Source: Homalodisca vitripennis
Lineage: Eukaryota; Arthropoda; Insecta; Hemiptera; Cicadellidae
Length of the DNA: 64,000 bases
Reading direction: 5' to 3'
NCBI RefSeq assembly: GCF_021130785.1
Contig: NC_060211.1
Coordinates: 126,739,001 to 126,803,000, forward strand
In this document: one piece after another, positions 36,832 to 48,477 of the stretch
Layout of the letters: each line of letters begins with the position of its first letter
Position numbering within the stretch: the first letter of the stretch is position 1
The notes under the pieces: generated by a model
What the model was told of the DNA's origin: nothing
The model's database searches: none
What the model saw: the letters and a program-made list of their open reading frames with translations, nothing else
Position numbers and translations under genes: made by a program

Positions 36832-38602
36832 TTCATAGACCGTTGATGACGTGTGAAAAATATATCAACCAGCCTTATTTTTTTCAATCTATTTCTTTGG
36901 CATCGACAATGGAAAGCACTTTTAATTCAAATGTACAATCTATCAATATAAGTTTTATAGTGTACTTACTTTTCCTCCTTTCACAACATAACTTTTGTAT
37001 ATGTTTTCTAATCAGAACATCATAATAATTAGTAATCAGGGCTTACTTCATTTATTAAATCGATATTTTTATGCGTAAAGCGTCAATAATGTAAGTCCCA
37101 GTTTTTGCCAAATTCTTAAAATGTTAATTGTAATTAATTATTTCTCCAAAATTAAATTTTCTTATACAAGTTCGGATCCTACGAGTAGATGAATGAAGAG
37201 TAGATGATGACGATATTAAATTCATGAATAATAAGATATATCAAAAAGTCTAAATAAAAGCAATTTTCTGGTCATATTTCCAGTATTCAATGAACGAAAA
37301 TATATATAGTTTAAAATATATAAGTTTAAAATGCATTAATATAGAAACCAAATAATTTAAACGTAATATAGAACAGCCAATCTATAACGAATTTATTTTA
37401 CTCATTATCAAGAAATTAACAGCAGAAAAAGTCATTAAACATACAACTAGGGTAGATGTTATAAAAGGCGTTGAGGTATACAGTATCTTTTGTGTTTTGA
37501 TGCCTAAACTTAGTACCAAAGTTTTTTAAAGTATATTTTAAAGGTAAAATTCTATGTTTTATAAATAAATGAAGGTCAAGAATGTTAAAACCTATATTAT
37601 GATATCAGTCTAATTAAATTTTGCTACACGTTTATTGAATTTAAATAAGATTCACAGGTATTACTCCCAAATATATGCGAGTTTGAATTAGGGAAAAATA
37701 TAACACTCAATACTCTTTCGTTACATAATCCCATAAAAATAAAAATACATTATTTATTTTACTTTGGACTCTAATTTACTTCACTATCCAAAAAAACTCA
37801 TAAATACTTTATTTCATTAGTTTTATTCAAAAGCTACAATTGGTTTTATGTACAGAATCTGGTTTCCCCTATACAATGCGCACATGTATAAAAACAATGG
37901 ATCGACAAATTTAATACTTTTTTATACTAAAATCAACATATCTTGTTTTTTCAGTACTTAGCAGCTTATGATTAACAGTAAACCACTGTTATATGAACTC
38001 AATGTTCATACAATTCAGCTACTTGAGCTTCTGAACTCATTGCTATCTAAACTTCTGTCTAATTTCTTTTGCAGTAACACCGAGCTGTATAATCTTTTGC
38101 AGAAGATTTGATATTTGCAAAAGATTATACAGCACATTACCTTGAAATCTGGCATTGCAAATCAACATTCCTTGCAGAAATGTAGGGCTACTATTCCCAA
38201 TTCCTGTTTTATGTCAGGAAAGCGACACCGTTAGTTAAAAGCTAGTTTTTTAGTAAAACAATTATTTTGCTAAGATGCTATGAATACGAGGGTAAAATAC
38301 ATTACTGATAGATCAGCATAATTTACTAAAGTAAAAACCCAGATTCTCTATGCAATAAAGCACGCGTCTCTCTATATAACATTATTACACTAAACTCGTG
38401 AAAGAATCCATTAAGAAGCAGTTAGTATCCAATGAGTGAGCAAGAGAACCGTATAATGGAAGTGGTGACAATGTCCCTAGCGCGTGGGATGCTGTGGTGC
38501 GCTGGGCTCAGCTGATAAGGGTAATGTCATCAGCGCACTCGTCTGTGGTATTGGCAGGATGAGATACGACCGCCACACCTGTGCCCAGATTGCTTCTGAG
38601 GG
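36832..38602. other. 3' UTR of lipocalin C and spacer with a perfect hairpin
   Basis: A candidate AATAAA lies at 37253-37258, about 420 bases after the stop codon. A perfect 18-bp inverted repeat sits at 38084-38133. GC content rises from about 38480 toward a possible promoter. Confidence 0.5.
38084..38133. repeat. Perfect 18-bp inverted repeat (hairpin)
   Basis: GCTGTATAATCTTTTGCA at 38084-38101 and its exact reverse complement at 38116-38133, separated by a 14-nt loop. Confidence 0.9.
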
Positions 38603-38672
38603 TATATAGACCAGGGTCCTGGGCCGGTCTTCTTCACTCGCTGGGATCCTCCACTTCGCAACAGTCGCCCAG
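38603..38672 (+). promoter_or_regulatory. Candidate TATA promoter and short first exon
   Basis: GGGTATATAGACC (TATATA at 38603-38608) is followed 33 bases later by TTCACTC as a possible start site. The GC-rich transcript stretch ends CGCCCAG before GTACAG (possible donor after 38672). The upstream 100 bases are GC-rich and contain GATAAG at about 38514. No downstream coding exon could be matched with confidence. The next plus-strand gene starts about 10 kb away. Confidence 0.35.
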
Positions 38673-41600
38673 GTACAGTATGCGAGTCTGTGTGTCTGCA
38701 ACTGCGAGTTCACTCCCTTTTTGTCATTCGATCGATTAAATCGCTCTGAATATTCCATTCAAAACCTTAAACTTCTTTAAAATTGTAGAAATAGTTCTTT
38801 AAGAAGAATCTTACAAAAATCACGATTTTATATCTCTCATAATATATTAACTTTATACACTATAACCATATTGTACTTTCCGTTTCTGGCCATTTTTAAG
38901 CTCAACCAGAATTATTATCATATCAAAACGTGACTTTGCATACTTTAATCTAGTTTTCCATTTGTTTAAAAAGGTTTAGCGTCTTCACTTGTAAAACTGC
39001 AGTTTATAAAATTGTAACAAATTAATAACAGACTAAACATAATTTTTATGTAAATATTTATTTGGATCTGTTTCCGGGGCTTGTGATATTAATCTACAAC
39101 TTGTAGTAATGAAATATCGATGCTATTGGTATACGGATTTAGCAATTATTGCAAAGAGTGCAAATATTATAAGAGGTTAAATAAGGGTTCTTCCAATCCC
39201 TCTGATGACATCATAAGCGTTCCAAATCACACAAAAAACTTTTTTTAATTCGCCTGCTCATAACATTGTTACCAAATTACATATAGCTTTAACTTCTCCA
39301 TGAGTAATTAAAAATCCCTATTATTTTTCCTACCTCGTAAAAAGTTCTCAAACAGCTATGACTCTAATACTTTAAAAAATATATAAAGATATTTATGTTC
39401 AGGAAGTGACAGATTTTGTATTGGCACTGTGGAACTAATTTTCTTCCCATTTACACAATATAACTGGAAACTAAACTATGTGTTGTAAATACTCTTTTTG
39501 TGATAAAATAATAGTACCTTTTCCTATTTTAGAGTAGGAAATTGATACGGACTTTAGTTCCAAGCTAATAACGTTTTGTAGCTTAGCTTCTAGAGTGTTG
39601 TTAACCAAACTTAATTCGTGAAATCAATGCAAAACGCTCGTACTTCTTAAACAGTGATACAAGTAACATTATTAAATTTTTGATAATTCATAATGTTTTT
39701 ATATTATTCGCATTTCTCTTATTGTTAACATAAGTACATATGAATAAGCTGTAACAAAAAGCTAAGCAAATATTTTTTGGTTAAAAAATGTGAATATATA
39801 ATTTATTAATATTATACTAAAATACGGTAGTATCAATTATGGAAATACGCAATTTTTTGATATGTTAAATGAAGAAGAATACATCGCCTTAACAGGAATA
39901 TGATGATCGAGCAACTGATTTTTATTTCCTGGTTTTACTTATTTAATTTACTTTTTTATTTTACTTAATAATTACTTCCAAGTTTATAAACATATGAATT
40001 CTGTCTCTTGCAGTAATTTCAAAACGACATCGTTGATCTAAAGATACTTTTTGTGAATATTGAGTTATTGAATTGAATTTTGAATATTTTAGGTTCATGA
40101 ACATATGACACTCTGTTTAAATAAATTTATTGTAGGTCTACTTATTTATTGTATTTAGTAATTTATTTTAACGTTAAAATCAGCAAACTATTATAAATAC
40201 AACAAACTAAAAACAAATTAGCCATTTTTAATCATTACACAATTACATTATTCTAATCTGACACAAGAAAAATAAACAAATGGCACTGAAACACTTACAT
40301 TTCGGAAAGGGTCGGAGTGGTCGGTCTCGTGAGCGCTATTTGAGATTCAACCCTTTAACTCAAAACTCAGTGGGCACGGCGATCGAGTAAGGGCAGACAA
40401 AGCTATCCGAAAATTGTGTGATAACTGTGTAAAGTTTATTTGCAAAAGATAACCTATATATAATATTTATAGTGACAATATATAAAAATATATAGCGCCC
40501 AATGTTTTTATTTCTCCTCCATAGAGAGTCACCCTCCCAGCATGTTTTGACATTATAGATTTTATCAGTATCTGAAATAGACTAATATTGATCTACTAGT
40601 CTAGAAATTAACCTTGTTCTTACAATGTTTAATGTCTTCCATCTTAGTATGTACAAAAAAGAATGCGTAAGTACTAGAGTTTAAGTTTCATGTTATATAA
40701 TTTAAGGTCTTTCTTTATGAGTTCTCAGCTTCCATATATTATACATATTCCAGTATGCTTTATCTATATACACAACACTATGTACACACTCATGTATTAA
40801 AAGAATTTCTTTTAGAGACTGTAACATCAAATGCATCTAAAACATTATGTTAGCTCCACTGTCAACTTTCTAATAATTAAAGAACGATTTGCTTATTAAC
40901 GCACCAAAAGAAACCAGCGGTAGCAACTTTGCTAATATTAAAAAAAATTCAAAATATTAATTAAAATAATTCATAAGCACATTTCAATAAAATTACATAT
41001 TAAGATTAAACCAACTTTCAAATTGTGGAAATCTTTGCGTTAAAAAATGAAATATTGCCGTACTTAAATTCGTTATTTTGTATCTGTTAACCTCATTTAA
41101 TGTAATTGTTATTAGTATGAATAACATCAACTTAACTAATTAACTGCAAATGTTATTTTAGAAAAATATGTTTATTAAATTCGGTGCATTATTTTTTATA
41201 TGGATCTGCATGTATTTTAAATAAATAAGTACCTATTCAAATTAGAACGTTTTAATGGAGTTAAATGTTTAATTGAACTAAGTTAAATAGAGATATGATT
41301 TCCAAAATTGAATAAAAGTTTGTATGTTAAAAATAATGAAATAACTGTAAATGCAACTGTATCCCCGACTGTGTTGAATGATAGATCCACAGGCATCCGT
41401 AGCATTATGCAAAATTGGTTCAAACCTTTTGGGAAAATTATAGAAATTGTAGTACAAATTCAGGGAATATAATGTGTATCCGCAAAATTATTTTGAACTA
41501 AAAAACCCTTTTTTCGTAACCACCACCAAAGGGAAAATTATAATAGGGTCTTTCAATAAAAACGCTCTCACGTTTAATTTATAGAAAACTACTGTATATA

Positions 41601-42949
41601 GCAACTAGTATTATTGTAATGACGAAAGCTCGTATGAGCAGATCTTTTCCAAGAATGCTTTTATGACAATATTAGTGTATTGTGGACAACGAAAATGAAT
41701 CACTATATGAAAGAAACTCTTTAGACTTTCAAATTAATATTTTCTCAATATTTTAAATGAAATTGTTTCACTCACTCCTTGTAATTATCAAAGTATAGTT
41801 GTCTCATAGTAAAACCTAACTTATCTTTTAAACAGTAAATAAACTGTCTTTTAAATAATTTATAAACTTAGGTTTAAAAAGTTATGCTTAATTGGTTACA
41901 TTTATATTTTAGTTGTAAACTAGTAAAAGTATTACAGTTGTTTGTTACTAAAGTTGTAAACTATAAGAATTTAAAAATTAATAAAAACTAAAATTATTTT
42001 TATTGTTTAAACATGTTATACTGATATTTTAACATGTCAAATCATTTGCGCAAGGTATTCGACAATATTTTATACTGTGAGGTAGGCCTAATAGGAACGA
42101 ACTCTTTAATATCAGCACATATTAAAGATAATTTTTAATTTTCCACTATTAACTATTAATCTACATCGTTATTGAATATTTTATTAATTAATTGTGCAAA
42201 CTTCAATAGAAATACAGTGAATAACTAACTGCTTCTGTAAGAATGCGAATAATAAATAATTTCAATTAGCAATGTCACTTATCACTAATGAATTTCTAAT
42301 GTCTACACACACAAAATTGTGAACACATGACAAAATTTGTGTTTTGTGTTCTAATTATGAACACAACCAGTGATTGTACAATAATAGAAATACAATTAGA
42401 ACTGTATTTGAGGTTTACAAAAATTCATCAATACTATAGTGATCAAGCATGTATATATTTGTTTACAATTTACAATATCTTTTTCTGATATCCTGAGAAG
42501 TTTCAAATACCTTTTACATAGATATGAATAAATACAATATTATAAAAATCGAGAGTGGCATTTTAACCAACTTTTAACCACAGCTTTTTAAATGTAAGTA
42601 TACATATGTTCATAAATAAATCCATTATTCCATTTTTCAGCCTACTTTAACAAGTTTATAACTTTTTAATTATCCCGCTGACAGTATGAGGTCAACGAAG
42701 TAAATCTTGAAAAAACGTTCCCTATTCCATATAAATTACATCAGAATCTTTGCCAAACTAAATTTATAATCCAAAAGAACCAACAATCGCACGATTTCAA
42801 AAGAAACTTGCATTTATAATTTCTAAAATTTATGCCAATAGTTGATTGACCATAGTAATACTATAATGGGTAGGTTACGCTGAGGCTACAATAAGTGGAA
42901 GGAGCCTATGTATATCATAATAGGAACAAAGACACACTACACTTCAGCT
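38673..42949. other. Spacer without recognised gene
   Basis: AT-rich. At 40281-40400 there is a GC-richer patch whose minus strand ends in a good donor (CCGAAAT before GTAAGTG), but no reading frame supports an exon there. Confidence 0.45.
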
Positions 42950-43041
42950 CCTTCGATAGCTCAGTTGGTAGAGCGGTGGACTGTAGAGTGAAAACTAAAG
43001 CTGATATCCATAGGTCGCTGGTTCAAATCCGGCTCGAAGGA
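42950..43041 (+). tRNA. tRNA-Tyr (GTA) with 19-nt intron
   Basis: The only one of the six copies on the plus strand. The mature part is identical to the others. The 19-nt intron contains AAACTAAAGCTGAT. It is convergent with the copy at 43470, about 430 bases away. Confidence 0.96.
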
Positions 43042-43469
43042 ATTACTTTTTGAAACTTTGGTGAACATTTTTATTAACTGGAATTACAATAAACGTCTCC
43101 ATGTAAATTAAATTCATCAATATTTTTATGAAACACGTTATACTGTTTATTTCAGAAACAACGTGTGTTTTAAAGTATTTCATACAAATATTTCTTGTTT
43201 TATTTAGATTGGAAAGTTTATTGCATTTTTAGTAAATAAAACTGTTCACTTCAATCTCAAAGAGTAATACATATGTATACATAATACAAATATACAATAA
43301 ACAAAAATTCAATTTCTGTTGAATACTATTAAGTAGCTCTTTAATTTGGAAACTTACAAAATGTTTCATCAAAATTATTATTTATAAAAATTTGAATTTA
43401 AATTTTATTGCAGTTACAATGAATAAATGTTTTACTTAAATTTCAAGTAATAAGTAAATTAAAAGTAAT

Positions 43470-43561
43470 TCCTTCGAGCCGGATTTGAACCAGCGACCTA
43501 TGGATTTCAGCTATTACTCTCACTCTACAGTCCACCGCTCTACCAACTGAGCTATCAAAGG
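43470..43561 (-). tRNA. tRNA-Tyr (GTA) with 19-nt intron, one acceptor-stem change
   Basis: As the other copies except for C to T at position 5 of the acceptor stem (CCTTTGA instead of CCTTCGA), which turns a C-G pair into a T-G wobble. It should still fold and may be functional. Confidence 0.93.
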
Positions 43562-46500
43562 AGCTGAAGTAGTGATTTTTTCTTCCTGTACAAAATGCTA
43601 CACAGACTAAAAATTCCACTTATTGTACCGCTTGTCTTATGATGCGTAACGGTTGGCTTTTTATTTTTAATTAGATTTTTGTGAATGGAAATTTTTATGG
43701 AAATCGTGCTAGTTAGTTTTAGTATATTCCGTTTTAGTTTCATAACAAGTACAGATTAAATTAATATTAACTATTGAGCAAAAATTGTGTTGCAATTTCT
43801 TTTAAATAAGGTATGTTTTATTAATGCTTACTTCGTTTACTTCATACTGTTGAAGACAGTTCAAACATTTTAAAACGTGTAAATGTCAGTTAAAAATGGA
43901 ATAGTCGATTTTTGCAATAACATAATGATTATACAGTAATATATATTATATTCTTACTTTTAATAAGTTATAATTAAAGGAAATACTTTTGGGACATATT
44001 AGGAAATATTTATAAAACTTAAATTTAAAAAACTAGTAGTCCATGAATCTTGAGTTTGTTTGCAACGTGTAGTTAAAATGTATTTATGTACGCTAATCTG
44101 CATACTTCTCACATTATGCGCATAACTTTGTTTCCATTTGAAAAGGTAAAAGTATTAAAATACTTAGTTATGATTAAACCAATTAATAATAACCCAACCC
44201 AATGACAACCTTAACTATATCATTATTTAGACAGTATTATCCAGCCAAATTCAACGAGTTTTCATTATTTTAAAAGGTAAGCAATCTTAGATTATGGAAT
44301 TTTACAAGGCCTAATTGTTTTAAGGCTGTATTTGTATTGACGAGTCTTCAATTGCTGGCATGTTAATAATAAATTGTAAAACTTCCACAACACTTAGAAA
44401 AGCCGTCATTTAACTAATAACTTAAACCTTCAATGTGGAAAGACATAAAAATTGTTTTTACGTTTCAAATGGAAAATAAAGAACACTTTTCCACATAAAC
44501 TCCATTTGAAGATTTAAAGGTACAAGTAACAGTTGATAAAATACACCCCCTCAAGCCGGCTACTATTATAACACAGTACAATTAATTTATATTGCTATTT
44601 TTATGGAAAAGAATCCACGTTAATTATCCCCGCTAGAGTTGTATTGTTTAAAATTTGCTTTAAATAATTTCAGTATTTACTATTATTTAGAGTTAATGGG
44701 ACGACATTTCGTGTTTGTACTTAGATTATGGTTGCTGAATGTTAAACAATAATGAAGAAGTACACTTACATATTATCTTATGATCTTTAAGAATCAAATC
44801 TTTCATAGCCCACTCAGTGGTGGTATAATTCCGTATTCCCACATATTTCTTAAACATTTTCCCTAAACTCTTACAAACTTCCTCCCTCCCCCCCCCCATC
44901 ATTAATGTTGGCCCTTTTGTATTAAAATGTGTATAATGCCACCTATACAATAAAACTTTCTATAGAAAGTCGATACAAGGTACTTAGCCACAAAATTAAA
45001 CATTACTTCTCCTTCCATTAAATAAAAGGACGATTTATTTCTTACCAAGATTGAAAATTCAGACGTGCATGTTCAGCTCGAGCTTATCACTCAAAACATT
45101 GTTATAATATTGATATTATCATTATATAGACAAGTTTTAGCACAGCAAATGTCAGAATTGAAATGTCGCTTGTGATGTAAGATGTGAACCCGTTCTCCTC
45201 TCGTACTCCGCGAGCAGCTGACCTTGGCTCCCCCTATCACACTTATCAGTTGATGCCGCAAACATTTCAATCGCCGCGCAATATCAAACCGTACAGTCTC
45301 GCCGACGCGACGTGTGGTCGGAGAAATGTCTGTCCCGTGAAACAGTAACGAATATAATTTTACAATGTGTCATGGTTAAAATGAATAATTTTGTATTATT
45401 TCAAAAGAGGTCATTATTGACGTTTAATACTTTATAAACGCCATTTAATTTTGTTCTCTCCTTTTTGCAGTGCAAACCTTTAATACATTGGACGTTGGTT
45501 AATTTACTCTTTACCTAAGGGCAAGGCTCCGTCCGAAATTCCAAATTCCAATATTAAATAATAAATTAATAAAAAATAGAAAGTTAACGTAAGCAATCAT
45601 TATTTGTAAACACTAATTTGTAAATTAAGTGATGCTTAGTAATTAACGTGTTTATTTAAGCTAAGTTTAATAGTAATTGTTTCAAGTTTTGTAATATATT
45701 ATCCGTTCGCAAATCGTAAAAACAAATTTAAAAGCTCATTTTTCGGTATTACTATCTAATTTTATTTTGTTTTGAATTACAATAGTTTTAGTTTTATTAA
45801 AATACTCAACTCCTAATAAAAATGTTTATCAAACTTCCTACTACCATAAAAATGGTTGAAAAAGTTATAAATAAGTAAAATTCTTAAAAATACAAAACAA
45901 GGTAGTCTTAACACATATATGTGATGAACAGGCTTGCACTAGCTGTTATATGGCAAAATAGCTTATTATTCCATTATATTAAGTCACAATAAACAATCCA
46001 GAGCTATGACTAATTTGGCAACCGACGTCGTTTTTATAAAATGTTACATAATGTAACGGCAACAACAATTAATTCTTATTACAATGTAGATTCCAGTAAA
46101 TTAATTAATTTTATAAGTTCCATGTGTCACTGTTACGAGTAAAAGACGATGTAAAATTGTCGTTGTAATTTCTAACAAATAATTTAGCCGCGCATATTGA
46201 CACCATTACGTGGCTTACGCCCTTCGGTTTTCCTTTCAAATATACATTTTCGTTCACTTACATTCCAGTTTTTCTATAATAGGAAATCTATTGACGTTTT
46301 GAGATTGTTCCAAACATCTGCACATATATAAACTATATTAAAAATAGTTAACGGTGTTTGTGAAGGCTCATGTATTTTGTGAGTTTGTGTATATAGAAGA
46401 GGAGCATTACTCCATTTTATATTTACTAATAGTATTTATTTCTCTAGACTACGTTGTTTTACAAAAATAAATTCAGTCAGTCGTTATTAAAAAAGTAACA

Positions 46501-46699
46501 CTTAATGATTTTTGCAGAACTAGGTTAGAGCCCCACTTAGAATAATTTACATATGCGTAACCTATGGAGAGGTGTGGACTGTGAGAGAAATTGAAATTTT
46601 ATTTTCTAGAAATCTTTGTTTTGGTTATATTGGTAAAATTTGTATCGGTTGCTGGGCTTCGTTCCAAATCCATTTGAAGTTCACAAAGTCACTTGACTC
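43562..46699. other. Spacer with one GC-rich island
   Basis: Mostly AT-rich. Between about 45185 and 45350 is a GC-rich island with ATCAGTTG (TCAGT initiator-like) and a 31-codon frame at 45253-45348 ending G-R-R-N-V-C-P-V-K-Q. It could be a TATA-less promoter or first exon, or chance. No partner exon was identified. Confidence 0.4.
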
Positions 46700-47340
46700 T
46701 GAGATTCTGTACTGTTCCATTCTCCGTGAACTCTCCAAATAACATACATGGTAGCATTGTCTGATTACCTTTATTTTTGTCAAAAGAAGATTCTTGAATC
46801 CGTCCAGTGGAAGTTTCTCAGGTCTGTTGGTATCCGGCAGTCGCTACCTTACGGAATAATGTCTGTTTTATCACTCCAATCTGACCTTGATCTTCAGGAT
46901 TTGCAGACAAGACGCTGTCAGTGATGTGTGTTATATAACTACTAAATAGACTCATCTGCAGTCCTGACTTGCATTGCGAGGTGTATATCGGAGTGCCCTG
47001 ACAGACTACATCTTAGGACGCCATTATGTCACAGTTCCAGATAGAACAAGGATGTTGCGATTGGGCAGATCTGAGTGTCGAGAAGTGGACATTTCCACGA
47101 AGGTGTCTGTGAAGTCAGAATATGTTCTCTTGCTTATCTGCGTCTGAGATTGATTCTGTCCTTGCCTGATAGTGGTTTTTTTTCTGTAGCTTCTGTATCT
47201 TATTTATGTTACTATTTTAATTGCATACTATCATGTTGCTATACAATTATTTATTTATTTTATAATAATTTATTTTAATACTTTATACGTATTAATTTTA
47301 AGTAGTTTTCTCCGTTGGAATGTAAATAAATAAATCTTGA
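46700..47340 (+). mobile_element. 3' end of a jockey-like non-LTR retrotransposon
   Basis: Plus-strand reading gives K-I-L-E-S-V-Q-W-K-F-L-R-S-V-G-I-R, the conserved region after the reverse transcriptase of jockey-like LINEs. It then gives further C-terminal motifs in shifting frames (L-I-C-S-P-D-L-H-C-E-V; R-T-R-M-L-R-L-G). The fragment ends near TAAATAAATAAATCTTGAA at 47325-47340, a typical simple-repeat tail. It is 5'-truncated and full of stops, so it is dead. Confidence 0.7.
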
Positions 47341-48395
47341 ACCATAGTCTGTCCTTATTTAGGTACTAGAATTCTGTAAAATGTTTCAGTATGGTTTCTT
47401 ACCATTTTTACCATTTCATGCTTATTTAGAAAAATAGTTCCTTATAGAATAAAATACATTAGGCAGTCAACTAGCTGATTAGTCAATGTCTCACTAGGGC
47501 ATCTCGTTCGTTTGAAGACGTTTTCCATACTAAGTTTCTCGTTATATAAATGCTGTAATTATTCGCTCAGGCAAAATAGTTAGACGTTTCCATGGGTTAT
47601 ATCTAATTTAATATGATACTTTTTCAAACCATTCAATTACCTCTGTTTGATCATAATGTTTTTGTGACTTGGAGACAAGTTGCATCGATTACGTTTGGTA
47701 TTACAAACAACTGCCTCACTCAGTGCTTAAAAATCAACTTCTCTTATGTAGATAAACAAAACATCTTCGAACTGTCTAAATACCATTTCAATTGTTTTCA
47801 GTTTTTTATTAAAACATAAAATGCTGACCATTGAGTATCAATAGGAAAAACAGGCAATCAAATAAACAATTTCCTTTATTCAAATGTTATATGAGCTCTC
47901 TATTTTTCATCTTCAGAAATTGTACACCCCTTTGAAAACTTTATAGGTTATTTACAAAATAAAAAGAAATTGTATTTTTCAGATGTGGTAATTTTAAAAA
48001 TCTTTGACACAGAATTGAAACTGTTTCTGTCTCTAAATAATATTAGAATGGACAACGCTAGTTTTTTATATCTAAACAATAAAATATAATAAAAAATTTT
48101 CTGTACAAATAATAAAAAATACATCGAAAAAACCAACAAGCGTATTGGTAAATTAATATTTTCAAAATGATATCTTTACCATAATTGTACTACTAAAAGT
48201 AAGGCGAAAAGTGTTTGAAATTTAAAATTGTTCTTATATGTCAAAAATTAAAATGACTCTCAAGTGCAGCTACTTGACAAAGTGTTATGCTGAAAAAACC
48301 GGTGATGCTGGTTGCTGATGATATTGGATATCGGATTTTGAATTTATACTTTAGATATATTTGGAAACCATCTTTCGACGGATCACATTTTATTA
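47341..48395. other. Spacer upstream of the repeat-protein gene
   Basis: AT-rich, with no feature supported until the TATA box at 48396. Confidence 0.5.
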
Positions 48396-48401
48396 TATAA
48401 A
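48396..48401 (+). promoter_or_regulatory. Candidate TATA box of the decapeptide-repeat gene
   Basis: TATAAA in the context TTATTATATAAAGTG, 77 bases upstream of the preferred start codon at 48478. This would put transcription start near 48425 and exclude the upstream in-frame ATGs at 48361 and 48421. Confidence 0.4.
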
Positions 48402-48477
48402 GTGTATAAGCATCCTTAAAATGCGCAAAAACTCTTTAAAATGCATTAGTTCAACTGGGTTTGTCGTGGTTGTAGAA

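Noticed and set aside
40490..40505. TAGCGCCCAATG resembling a retroviral-type primer-binding site
   Set aside because: No flanking LTR, no gag or pol frames on either side; a short chance match.
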